Shown piece after piece: positions 53,869 through 61,007 of a DNA stretch of 64,000 nucleotides. Within the stretch, counting starts at the first letter, position 1. The number at the start of each line of letters is the position of its first letter. Location: positions 1,302,001 to 1,366,000 of the forward strand of contig NZ_CP150233.1 in the NCBI RefSeq assembly GCF_037974265.1, read 5' to 3'. The notes under the pieces are model-generated. The model was not told the DNA's origin. It worked only from the letters and a program-made list of their open reading frames with translations, and did no database searches. The position numbers were made by a program, and so were the translations under genes. The stretch comes from Paenibacillus sp. FSL R5-0623 (GTDB taxonomy: Bacteria > Bacillota > Bacilli > Paenibacillales > Paenibacillaceae).

Positions 53869-54351
53869 ATGGAATTAATGCTGCCCGAATTGGACCGACG
53901 CAAAACGCAAACAGCTGTTGAAGCTGCGCTGGAAAAATACCGAATTTATAAAACCATTGCATTTGAAGAACGAGAGGTTATGGTGACGGCAAGTTATGCC
54001 GAGCGTTTCCACGGTGCAACCAATGTGACGGGGGATTCCACGGCGAGAACGGCGATCTACAATGTGGACGTGCAGCGCGCGCGTCAGGCATATTGCGATA
54101 CGATTGATTTTGTTGTGTCCCGGCTGAGTGAAAAGGAACGTGTACTCGTCTGTGAACGATATTTGAAAGACGATGATGTGTTTGACTATAAGGTGTATAA
54201 CCATGTGTTTGATCCGCCTGTCAGCAAGGATACGTATACGAAGATTCGTACACGTGCTTTCTACAAAATGGCGCTGGCTCTGTCAGATCGAGGTCTGATT
54301 AATATGGAACCTTTGTCTGTGTCCCGCAAAGAGCGACAGAAGCTGGGCTGA
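53869..54351 (+). CDS. ArpU-type phage transcription regulator
   Basis: The 160-residue protein shows the ArpU-like late-transcription-regulator features: an N-terminal helical stretch (RRKTQTAVEAALEKYRIYKTIAF), LSEKERVLVCERYLKDDDVFDYKVYNHVFDPPVSKDTYTKIRTRAFYKMALAL (sigma-like helices) and a basic tail. It may control lysis or packaging genes, but none are nearby, so it is a stand-alone remnant or has been recruited. The ATG at 53869 has AGGAGG 9 bases upstream; an ATG at 53863 is too close. It precedes the histidine kinase by 100 bp. Confidence 0.75.
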   Translation: MELMLPELDRRKTQTAVEAALEKYRIYKTIAFEEREVMVTASYAERFHGATNVTGDSTARTAIYNVDVQRARQAYCDTIDFVVSRLSEKERVLVCERYLKDDDVFDYKVYNHVFDPPVSKDTYTKIRTRAFYKMALALSDRGLINMEPLSVSRKERQKLG

Positions 54352-54450
54352 GTGAGCGATTGAAGAAGTTGATCCTTTAATATCCAAGGTGGATTGGTTA
54401 CAATAGTTGAACAAACCACAGTTGGCACAGCCAAAGGAGAGAAGTCTGCC

Positions 54451-56118
54451 ATGTCGGAAGAAGTCGGAATGCAGGAAATGGTCACGTTGAAGACAATCGC
54501 GGAAACGCTCAATACGTCCAATGATCTGAACTTAATGCTGGATACCGTGGTCGGCAAATTACTGGAGTTGACCGGATTAACGGCAGGCTGGATGTTTCTG
54601 ATTAATGAACGTGGAGACTATACCTGTGTTTCGGATTACAATCTGCCCCCGGCATTACTGCGTAAAGATAAGGAGCCCATGCGAACGGGTACCTGCTGGT
54701 GTGTGAACCGCTTTAAGGACGGTCAACTCAATCATGCGGTCAACATCATTAACTGTAAACGGCTGGAGGATGCGGTGGAATTCCAATGGGGAGATACCCA
54801 TGATATTACCCACCATGCAACCGTCCCGTTAAGGTCAGGTGAGAAGATGCTCGGCCTGCTCAACGTGGCTGCGCCAGCCAAGGAACATTTCAGTGACAGT
54901 GAACTGGCGCTGTTACAGGGCGTGGCGTACCAGATTGGTAGTGCGGTAGAGCGGATGAGATTGTATCGCGCGGAGCAGCGACGAGCTGATCTGTATGCCA
55001 AGCTGGGGGAGTTCAGCACAGCCTTGGGTCTTGCAGTGAACGAATGCAGCAATTCGGATGCTTTTTCTTTAAAAGTTGTACAGCTGCTTGGGCAGCATTA
55101 TGATTGGCCTTTTGCTACAATTATTCAGCAGAAAAATGGAATGTTCATTGTGCAGGCAGCCTATGCAAATGATACGGTTCGAACGTTATCAAGTACTCCG
55201 TTATCTTCCGAAGCGACGAGCCACATAAACCATGTAATCAATAGTCATCGTGTAACATCTCTGTCTGGGACACAGATCGCTGAGATATTTACCCTGTGCA
55301 AGCCTGACCAGACTATGAATTCCATTGCCTCGGGAATTGCTGCTCCACTTCCGTACCATACGCCAGGGGAAACGGGAATTCTGGTGATCGGAATAGGAAC
55401 ATCAGGTCCCGCGCAGGCAGACCGTGAAGTGCTGGAGGCATTGGCCGAACATATTGCGGCCTCATGGGAGAGTCTGAAGCTGGCGGAGAATCGCCGCGAA
55501 CTTGCGCGAATGGAAGAGAGAAACCGGTTGGCTCGCGATCTGCATGATTCGGTTAATCAGATTTTATTTTCACTATCGTTAACGGCTAAAGGCGCGGAAA
55601 GTATGTTACCCGGCTCCGAGCAGTTACACCCTGCAGCGGAAGCGATGAAGGATATTCGGGCTTTGTCTCAGGAGGCTCTCAAGGAAATGCGCGCATTGAT
55701 TATGCAGCTCCGTCCCGCGGGGCTGGAAGCAGGGCTGCTCCATGCGCTACAGGAATACGGCACCAGCCAGGGTCTTCAAGTGATGATGAATCGGATGGGA
55801 ATGCGGTCTTTACCGCGTAATATAGAAGAAGCATTGTGGCGAATCGGACAGGAAGCGCTGAATAATGTACGGAAACACGCTGATGTTCCTTCTGCTGAGG
55901 TCACCCTCAAGTTAAGTGATCATGAAGTGGTGCTCACCGTCACAGATCAGGGAAAAGGTGGTGCGAACAGGTCAAAGGCGTCGTCTGGAAGCTCCCTTGG
56001 CCTGTCCATTATGAAGGAACGGGCGGAATCACTCGGGGGTAGGTTAGAGATAGTTAGCTCTTCCCGTAAGGGAACGATAGTAACGGCAGTCATTCCACTT
56101 CCGTTCGAATCTGTATAA
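54451..56118 (+). CDS. GAF-sensor histidine kinase (HisKA_3, NarL partner)
   Basis: The 555-residue soluble kinase has two GAF domains (about 20-170 and 190-345) followed by HisKA_3 with the phospho-acceptor His365 in RLARDLHDSVNQ. The HATPase contains the N box EEALWRIGQEALNNVRKHA and G boxes DQGKGG and GSSLGLSIMKERAESLGG. The first GAF domain carries Cys59, Cys82, Cys84 and Cys102 (GTCWCVN, INCKRL). The spacing suggests metal or Fe-S binding as in AirS-type redox sensors. It lacks membrane helices. AAAGGAGA precedes the ATG. The response regulator gene follows after 18 bp. Confidence 0.9.
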   Translation: MSEEVGMQEMVTLKTIAETLNTSNDLNLMLDTVVGKLLELTGLTAGWMFLINERGDYTCVSDYNLPPALLRKDKEPMRTGTCWCVNRFKDGQLNHAVNIINCKRLEDAVEFQWGDTHDITHHATVPLRSGEKMLGLLNVAAPAKEHFSDSELALLQGVAYQIGSAVERMRLYRAEQRRADLYAKLGEFSTALGLAVNECSNSDAFSLKVVQLLGQHYDWPFATIIQQKNGMFIVQAAYANDTVRTLSSTPLSSEATSHINHVINSHRVTSLSGTQIAEIFTLCKPDQTMNSIASGIAAPLPYHTPGETGILVIGIGTSGPAQADREVLEALAEHIAASWESLKLAENRRELARMEERNRLARDLHDSVNQILFSLSLTAKGAESMLPGSEQLHPAAEAMKDIRALSQEALKEMRALIMQLRPAGLEAGLLHALQEYGTSQGLQVMMNRMGMRSLPRNIEEALWRIGQEALNNVRKHADVPSAEVTLKLSDHEVVLTVTDQGKGGANRSKASSGSSLGLSIMKERAESLGGRLEIVSSSRKGTIVTAVIPLPFESV

Positions 56119-56136
56119 AGTCAGGGGGAAGAAGAG

Positions 56137-56871
56137 ATGCCGATTACGATTTTGCTCGCAGATGATCATGCGATGGTGAGAAGAGGTTTGCACGTTTTTT
56201 TGACCACACAGCAAGACATGAAGGTTGTTGGAGAAGCATCGAACGGGCAGGAAGCACTGGAGCAGGCGGAAGCGTTAAAACCTGACGTGGTATTAATGGA
56301 TCTGCATATGCCGGTCATGGACGGAATTGAAACAGCCAGACGGCTGCGCACATTAATGCCAGCAACGCGAATTATTGTACTTACATCGTTTTCGGATCAG
56401 GATCATGTGGTTCCTGCTGTGCGTGCAGGGGTGAAAGGATATCTACTCAAGGATATTGAACCGGAGGATCTGGCTGTGGCCATTCGCAATGTGCATGCAG
56501 GTCAGGTAGAATTGCATCCCGCCGCAGCAGGTCAATTGATGCATGTGATGGCTTCATCCGATTGGTCTATAAATGAACAGCAACCACAGTATATACCGAC
56601 AGATCAGTCAGCAGACAGTCAACATCAGGAGCCAAAGCAGGTTGGAAAATCAAATGAAACATCCCTTGGTGGTCCGGATATGCTCACTCGCCGTGAACAA
56701 GAGGTTTTGGGGTTGATTGCTCAAGGATTAAGCAACAAGGAAATTGCAGTTCAATTGGTCATCACCGAAAAAACGGTCAAAACACATGTCAGTCATCTGC
56801 TCGACAAACTGGGCCTGGCGGATCGTACACAAGCGGCTCTTCATGCCGTAAGAAATGGCTGGGTCGTCTGA
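56137..56871 (+). CDS. NarL/LuxR-type response regulator
   Basis: The 244-residue protein has a receiver domain with phospho-acceptor Asp55 in VVLMDLHMP and Lys near 107 in GYLLKDI. A linker of about 50 residues rich in Gln/Ser (NEQQPQYIPTDQSADSQHQEPK) is longer than usual. A C-terminal LuxR HTH (LTRREQEVLGLIAQGLSNKEIAVQLVITEKTVKTHVSHLLDKLG, about 180-235) follows. GGGGGAAG precedes the ATG. It forms the cognate pair of the preceding kinase. The targets probably include the following FMN reductase and VOC genes, but this is not shown. Confidence 0.93.
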   Translation: MPITILLADDHAMVRRGLHVFLTTQQDMKVVGEASNGQEALEQAEALKPDVVLMDLHMPVMDGIETARRLRTLMPATRIIVLTSFSDQDHVVPAVRAGVKGYLLKDIEPEDLAVAIRNVHAGQVELHPAAAGQLMHVMASSDWSINEQQPQYIPTDQSADSQHQEPKQVGKSNETSLGGPDMLTRREQEVLGLIAQGLSNKEIAVQLVITEKTVKTHVSHLLDKLGLADRTQAALHAVRNGWVV

Positions 56872-56906
56872 CCAATTCCGACATATGTTCATACTTAAGT
56901 CGTATA

Positions 56907-56933
56907 AACTCAACCTAAAGGTTGAGTTTTTTG
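56907..56933 (+). terminator. Terminator of the two-component operon
   Basis: AACTCAACC-TAAA-GGTTGAGTT is followed by TTTT. It ends the kinase/regulator transcript, 35 bp after the stop. Confidence 0.9.
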
Positions 56934-57059
56934 GTATTTCAAGTTAAGTCTATCTGCTGACGATTTGGATGCCAAAGAAAGGTAAGATAAGAGTAGAAAT
57001 AACAGATCGGTTGAAACATGAGAGTTTGAATTATTAAAAAACGAAGGAGAGTGACATGA

Positions 57060-57635
57060 ATGAATATTGTTATTTTGGCAGGCAGCAATCGGAACAATGC
57101 AACCAGTACACGTCTGGGAGAGTATGCTGTGGAGATTATTCGAGGTCAGGGACATCAGGCCAGCCTGTTTGATCTGTATCAGACACCACTTCCATTCTAT
57201 GCGCCAGATGAAAAACAAGCGGATCATGAACATCTGGCAGACCTGAATACACGTATGCTCGCGGCTGATGCAATCATCCTGTCTACACCAGAGTATCACG
57301 GCAGTATTAGCGGTGTGCTCAAAAATGCACTGGATCACCTGAGTCAGGCTCATTTCAGCGGCAAGCCCGTGCTGTCCATCAGCTCCTCTGGTGGAGCGGT
57401 GGGGGTAAGTTCCCTTTTACAACTGCAAGCGATTGTTCGCAATCTGCATGGAATTAATGCCCAGGAGTGGATATCCATTGGGGGTGCGCAGCGCAGACGA
57501 TTCGAAGCAACATTTGACGGATACGAAGAGTACGAAGGCAGTCAGGATATAGAGGACCGGGTGCAGCGGGTTATTGGATCGTTTTTAAATCTGGCACAGA
57601 CGTTAACGAATGCGCGGAATTCTACCATGAGTTGA
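57060..57635 (+). CDS. NADPH-dependent FMN reductase / azoreductase-like flavoprotein
   Basis: The 191-residue flavodoxin-fold protein has the phosphate-binding loop GSNRNNATSTR at about 8-18, the STPEYHGSISGVLKNALDHLS FMN-contact segment at about 78-98 and SSSGGAVGVSSLLQL. It reduces FMN, quinones or azo dyes using NAD(P)H. GGAG precedes the ATG by 10 bases. It begins a three-gene cluster with two VOC proteins, suggesting oxidative or electrophile detoxification downstream of the redox two-component system. The two-component operon's terminator separates them. Confidence 0.9.
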   Translation: MNIVILAGSNRNNATSTRLGEYAVEIIRGQGHQASLFDLYQTPLPFYAPDEKQADHEHLADLNTRMLAADAIILSTPEYHGSISGVLKNALDHLSQAHFSGKPVLSISSSGGAVGVSSLLQLQAIVRNLHGINAQEWISIGGAQRRRFEATFDGYEEYEGSQDIEDRVQRVIGSFLNLAQTLTNARNSTMS

Positions 57636-57679
57636 GAACCAAGGAAGATGAAAAATCGGAAAAGGAAAAGAGGTTGAGC

Positions 57680-58141
57680 ATGATGATTACAGGCATATTT
57701 GAAACACATCTAAACGTGACGGATCTGGAGAGATCCCATCACTTCTATGAAACGGTCCTGGGTTTACCTCATGCCTACGGGCAGAAAGAACGTGGAAACT
57801 CCTTCTACTGGATTGGTGGAAAAGGCAATGCCATGCTGGGATTGTGGCAAAAGGATCCTTCCAAGGTGAAACGTCAGCACTTTGCTTTTCATGTATCTCT
57901 GGAGGATATGAAACATGCGGTGGCTCACTTGGAGAACAAAGGAATCAAGACACAGAACTTCCTGGATGATGATATCGGTGAACTGTACGTCTTCGGCTGG
58001 ATGCCTGCGGTATCTGTATATTTTAACGATCCGGATGGTCACTCGCTTGAATTCATCGCCATGCTCCCGGATGAAGCGAAGCCTGAACTTGGCATGGTGC
58101 CGTGGAGTCAGTGGGAGGAGATGCAGGAGAAGACCATATGA
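57680..58141 (+). CDS. VOC (glyoxalase/bleomycin-resistance) family protein
   Basis: The 153-residue protein has the VOC beta-alpha-beta-beta-beta repeats: FETHLNVTDLERSHHFYETVLGLP (metal His about 10) and the second half HFAFHVSLEDMKHAVAHLENKGIK, SVYFNDPDGHSLEFI (metal Glu). The enzyme or binding target cannot be named. It starts after GAGG (6-9 bases before ATGATG) and ends in a 4-base overlap with the following VOC gene, so the two are coupled. It is 42 bp downstream of the flavoprotein. Confidence 0.85.
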   Translation: MMITGIFETHLNVTDLERSHHFYETVLGLPHAYGQKERGNSFYWIGGKGNAMLGLWQKDPSKVKRQHFAFHVSLEDMKHAVAHLENKGIKTQNFLDDDIGELYVFGWMPAVSVYFNDPDGHSLEFIAMLPDEAKPELGMVPWSQWEEMQEKTI

Positions 58142-58773
58142 TGATTGAAGAATTACAGTTATATACAACACGGTTGGAGGACCTCAAGCATTTTTATCGT
58201 GATACGTTGGGAATGGAAGTGTCCAATGCGACAGATCAGACCTTCAACCTGCAGGTTGGAAGGACAAAGATGATTTTCAAACCGTGTGAAACAGATCATG
58301 AGCCCTTTTATCATGTAGCCTGGTTGATTCCAACGAATCGGTTCAAGGAAGCGAAGCAGTGGGCTGCATCACGTGTTGTTTTAAATAGGGAAGAAAATCG
58401 GGATGAGACATACTCTGCTACTTGGGACTCTCATTCTGTCTATTTCGAAGATCCGGCAGGCAATATTATCGAGTTGATTGCTCATCATCGTATTCAGAAC
58501 GAGAGTGACCATGACTTCTCCACTGAAGATATATTACAAGTGTGTGAGGTTGGACTGGTGACGGAGGATGTTCTGTCTACGGTGAATGAGCTTCAACAGA
58601 TTGGACTCACTCGCTGGGGTGAGGTTAGTGAAACTTTTGCTCCTGTAGGAGATGTACATGGACTATTTATTGTGGTGAAGAAGGATCGGACGTGGTTTTT
58701 CTCCAAGCAAAAAGCACAGATCTATCCGCTGGAAGTATCCATCCGTGGGGTGGGCAAGCTTCGAATTGGCTAA
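58138..58773 (+). CDS. VOC family protein, two-domain
   Basis: The 211-residue protein has its first VOC module at about residues 1-115 (QLYTTRLEDLKHFYRDTLGMEV, DSHSVYFEDPAGNIIELIAHH). A shorter second half (120-211: VGLVTEDVLSTVNELQQIGL, DVHGLFIVVKKDRTWF) looks degenerate, lacking the usual His/Glu metal ligands in part. It may form a single pseudo-symmetric domain pair. The ATG at 58138 overlaps the previous stop in ATGA, with AGGAG 8 bases upstream. Substrate unknown; probably the same pathway as the preceding VOC gene. Confidence 0.8.
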   Translation: MMIEELQLYTTRLEDLKHFYRDTLGMEVSNATDQTFNLQVGRTKMIFKPCETDHEPFYHVAWLIPTNRFKEAKQWAASRVVLNREENRDETYSATWDSHSVYFEDPAGNIIELIAHHRIQNESDHDFSTEDILQVCEVGLVTEDVLSTVNELQQIGLTRWGEVSETFAPVGDVHGLFIVVKKDRTWFFSKQKAQIYPLEVSIRGVGKLRIG

Positions 58774-58903
58774 ACTTTGCATTCCGGGGCAAAACGGGCA
58801 TATGTGGATCAATTCCATCATGTTATAGAAGTAAACGCTTTATATATTAATTACAGGGTAGTTCCTGTGATGGGCTTACAGATGATGAAGGGTGGTGGCA
58901 GGT

Positions 58904-59854
58904 TTGGATCGACGTTTGTTGGAAGATGGACTAGCGATTATCGTTTCCAGTCGGGAACGTACAGGAGATCTGTGGCACGCCCATTATGGGGCGGGTGCGA
59001 TTGCGGCATATTTTTGGGTACGGGAAAATCGTCTCACTGCCCTTGCCGCCGGCAGTGTTACCGCCGAAGCAAAAGCCATGCTTCGCCAGCATGGGATCAG
59101 CCCTGGTCAGACCTCTCCGATTGGTGAAATGATGCCCAGGGAAGATGCCGAAGCGCGTATTACGGACGCATTGGATCGAACGATTGGAGAGCTGCACTGG
59201 GTTGGACACCAGGCCATCTACGGGGCAATCAGTCTGAAAGCCATTCGTGAACTGGATGGATGGGGCACTGCGGAGGATATTGGTCGGCTGGTTGAACTGA
59301 TCGATTCATTCGATAGAACCATCCCGGGAAGATCCTGGATGAACACAACGATGAAAGAAATTCGCAGTCTCAAGCCGGAAAAAAGCGATGGTTTCCCAGT
59401 GATTGAAGATCCAGTTCAATTGTCACGCCTGATTCTGGATGAGCTTGGTGCGTTCCAGACCATCTATCACGCGGAAGCGCATCATGATCTAATCGGCCAT
59501 ATGCTGACATACGGACATGCGCTTAACATATTATATGAACTGGGTTATCCGGCATTATTCCACAAAGGCATCCCGCCTTTCCTTACCATGGTGAAGGCAC
59601 TACGCTTAAGCCGAGATGTGGATATTGAACAGGAGATGCCGTCATTGCAATCACCTGTAGACCTACTGCCACTGGAACGGGCGGAACGATCAGTGGCGCT
59701 CCCCCATGAACTGGAATACTGGCTCACCGATAGACGTTCTCGTGACTGGTACGGAGGTCATGTGTTCAAATTCCCGTTCAGCTTCTATCATCATGCCAAG
59801 AACGGGGAGCCCGTACCGGAAACATGGGAGAACTTTCGTTATATCATCGCGTGA
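58904..59854 (+). CDS. Histidine-rich hypothetical protein
   Basis: The protein has about 316 residues and no family I recognise. It has several conserved-looking His pairs: HWVGHQAIYGAISL (about 95), HAEAHHDLIGHMLTYGHALNILYELGYPALFHKG (about 190-225) and FSFYHHAKNG near the C-terminus. The pattern of HxxxH-type segments in helices is reminiscent of metal-dependent oxidase families such as the questin-oxidase-like group, but that is speculation. No signal peptide is present. I prefer the TTG at 58904, with GGTGG 8 bases upstream; a GTG at 58892 in the same frame overlaps that site. Confidence 0.5.
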   Translation: MDRRLLEDGLAIIVSSRERTGDLWHAHYGAGAIAAYFWVRENRLTALAAGSVTAEAKAMLRQHGISPGQTSPIGEMMPREDAEARITDALDRTIGELHWVGHQAIYGAISLKAIRELDGWGTAEDIGRLVELIDSFDRTIPGRSWMNTTMKEIRSLKPEKSDGFPVIEDPVQLSRLILDELGAFQTIYHAEAHHDLIGHMLTYGHALNILYELGYPALFHKGIPPFLTMVKALRLSRDVDIEQEMPSLQSPVDLLPLERAERSVALPHELEYWLTDRRSRDWYGGHVFKFPFSFYHHAKNGEPVPETWENFRYIIA

Positions 59855-59871
59855 GATAAAACATACATTTC

Positions 59872-59906
59872 ACAAGGGGTGTCCGTCATAACGGACACCC
59901 CTTGTA
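59872..59906. terminator. Bidirectional terminator
   Basis: AAGGGGTGTCCGT and ACGGACACCCCTT are perfectly complementary around a CATA loop. They separate the convergent histidine-rich protein gene and the membrane protein gene. Confidence 0.85.
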
Positions 59907-59949
59907 GGCATTATTCTGGTCTACCGAATTGTGGGCATCCTGCACCTTT

Positions 59950-60438
59950 TTAACGGGGCCAAATTTCAAGGATAAAAAGGATCAGCATGACTCTGGACAC
60001 CAGCATGTATGGTGATTTTCGTACGGGCTGACGCGCTACCCATATTCCCCAGGAACTCATAAGTGCAATACTCCCCCAGAACATCCATAAGGAGATGCCT
60101 TCGGGCGTAAATAGAAAGGACAGCTTGGGCAGTCCCCTGTTGCCAGCCCCAAGAAGAACAGTGGTCATATAGACGAGGGCGAGGAAAAATAACTCGAAGA
60201 GCAGGGTTTGCAGCCAGAAATAATAGATGTTGAACACTCGTAGCATGATGACTGTGATCAGGATAAACAGGATACCAACGGATAAGAATGTTGCCGCGGT
60301 CCATCCAATGAGAGATGTCGTTATAACATCTGTTTCCTGATATAAAATGTACATCGCCAACGCATACATAGCGGGGCCCGCCATATAACTGGTGACAGCA
60401 ATCCAAAGATAGAAGAAATACCTTTTTTTCATCGTCAT
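59950..60438 (-). CDS. Four-helix membrane protein (paralogue 1)
   Basis: The protein has about 162 residues and four hydrophobic segments (about 10-32, 42-66, 75-97, 115-135, with a final short one). It is related to the gene at 63121: both have MKKxxxxYIWxxxxSYxAGxxxYxLxMxLLY near the start, a WTAATFL/WTAPTFF segment and the SSWGIWVAR/SSYGIWVAQ end. The family is unknown to me. The ATG at 60438 has AAAGGATGG 6 bases upstream. A perfect 14-bp palindrome lies 89 bp upstream. Confidence 0.7.
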   Translation of the reverse strand: MTMKKRYFFYLWIAVTSYMAGPAMYALAMYILYQETDVITTSLIGWTAATFLSVGILFILITVIMLRVFNIYYFWLQTLLFELFFLALVYMTTVLLGAGNRGLPKLSFLFTPEGISLWMFWGSIALMSSWGIWVARQPVRKSPYMLVSRVMLILFILEIWPR

Positions 60439-60526
60439 ATCCATCCTTTATTGTTCGTAGGATTTGAAAGCTACTTATGTCATATAAACATCATAAGGAT
60501 GGGTTTGGTTGGATTATCGATAGGAG

Positions 60527-60540
60527 TTTCTCGCGAGAAA
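60527..60540. promoter_or_regulatory. Perfect 14-bp palindrome TTTCTCGCGAGAAA
   Basis: TTTCTCGCGAGAAA is fully self-complementary and lies 89 bp upstream of the membrane protein gene at 60438. It has the size of a dimer operator. It is not found upstream of the paralogous gene at 63.6 kb. Confidence 0.45.
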
Positions 60541-60588
60541 TCGGCATTTAACCGCCATAGAGACGACCACATTCATGCATAATTCATC

Positions 60589-60745
60589 CGGTTTACCGTC
60601 AGCGCGAGTGGGAAAAGGCGGTAAGATGGTATTATCGGATCAGCAGCAAGGAAGACATACCGACAGCTCATACGCTAATGTACAGCCGGCCAGGGGGCCG
60701 GTTTTTTAATTCGGTGATTGCATCCTTGCACTGATCGGGTATTAA
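60589..60745 (+). ncRNA. Conserved leader-like element, copy 1, ending in a terminator
   Basis: The sequence is closely similar to copy 2 at 63747. Shared blocks include AAAAGG.GTAAGAT.GTATTAT, CGATCA.AGCAAGG and CATACGCTAATGTACAG. The copy ends in an intrinsic terminator, CCGGCC-AGGG-GGCCGG with TTTTTT (60684-60706). It lies between the paralogous membrane gene and the DUF4127 gene. After removing the MITE-like repeat that follows, its 3' end is close to the ribosome binding site of DUF4127, so it could be an attenuator or riboswitch leader. I cannot match it to a known class. Confidence 0.65.
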
Positions 60746-60753
60746 AGACTAGA

Positions 60754-60986
60754 TATATAAGTTGAACTAACGATTTACACGAGAACGAAGAGGACAGAAA
60801 TAACCTGAAGAAGCGGAGCTAAAAGCTTTCTGCAAGAAAGCTACTTCGGAAGCATACACTGCGCCTTTATCCACGGATTTCTACCTTTATATAAGTGGAT
60901 CAAGAAAATCCGGGGATAACAGCGATCGGAAGGTTGTTCTGTCATCGAAGTGGCAAGTGTAAATATTCTGTAGTTCAACTTATATA
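60754..60986. mobile_element. MITE-like repeat, copy B (16-bp terminal inverted repeats)
   Basis: TATATAAGTTGAACTA (60754-60769) and TAGTTCAACTTATATA (60971-60986) are perfect inverted repeats. The core is shared with copy A at 49368. Copy B contains an extra roughly 45-bp insert with AAGCTTTCTGC-AAGAAAGCT hairpin sequence. No ORF is present. It sits between the conserved leader-like element and the ribosome binding site of the DUF4127 gene, 21 bp before its ATG. Confidence 0.85.
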
Positions 60987-61007
60987 GATAACAGGAGGCT
61001 ACGTGAT

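Noticed and set aside
52131..54351. Intact prophage or integrative element
   Set aside because: No integrase, terminase, portal, tail or lysis gene lies nearby.
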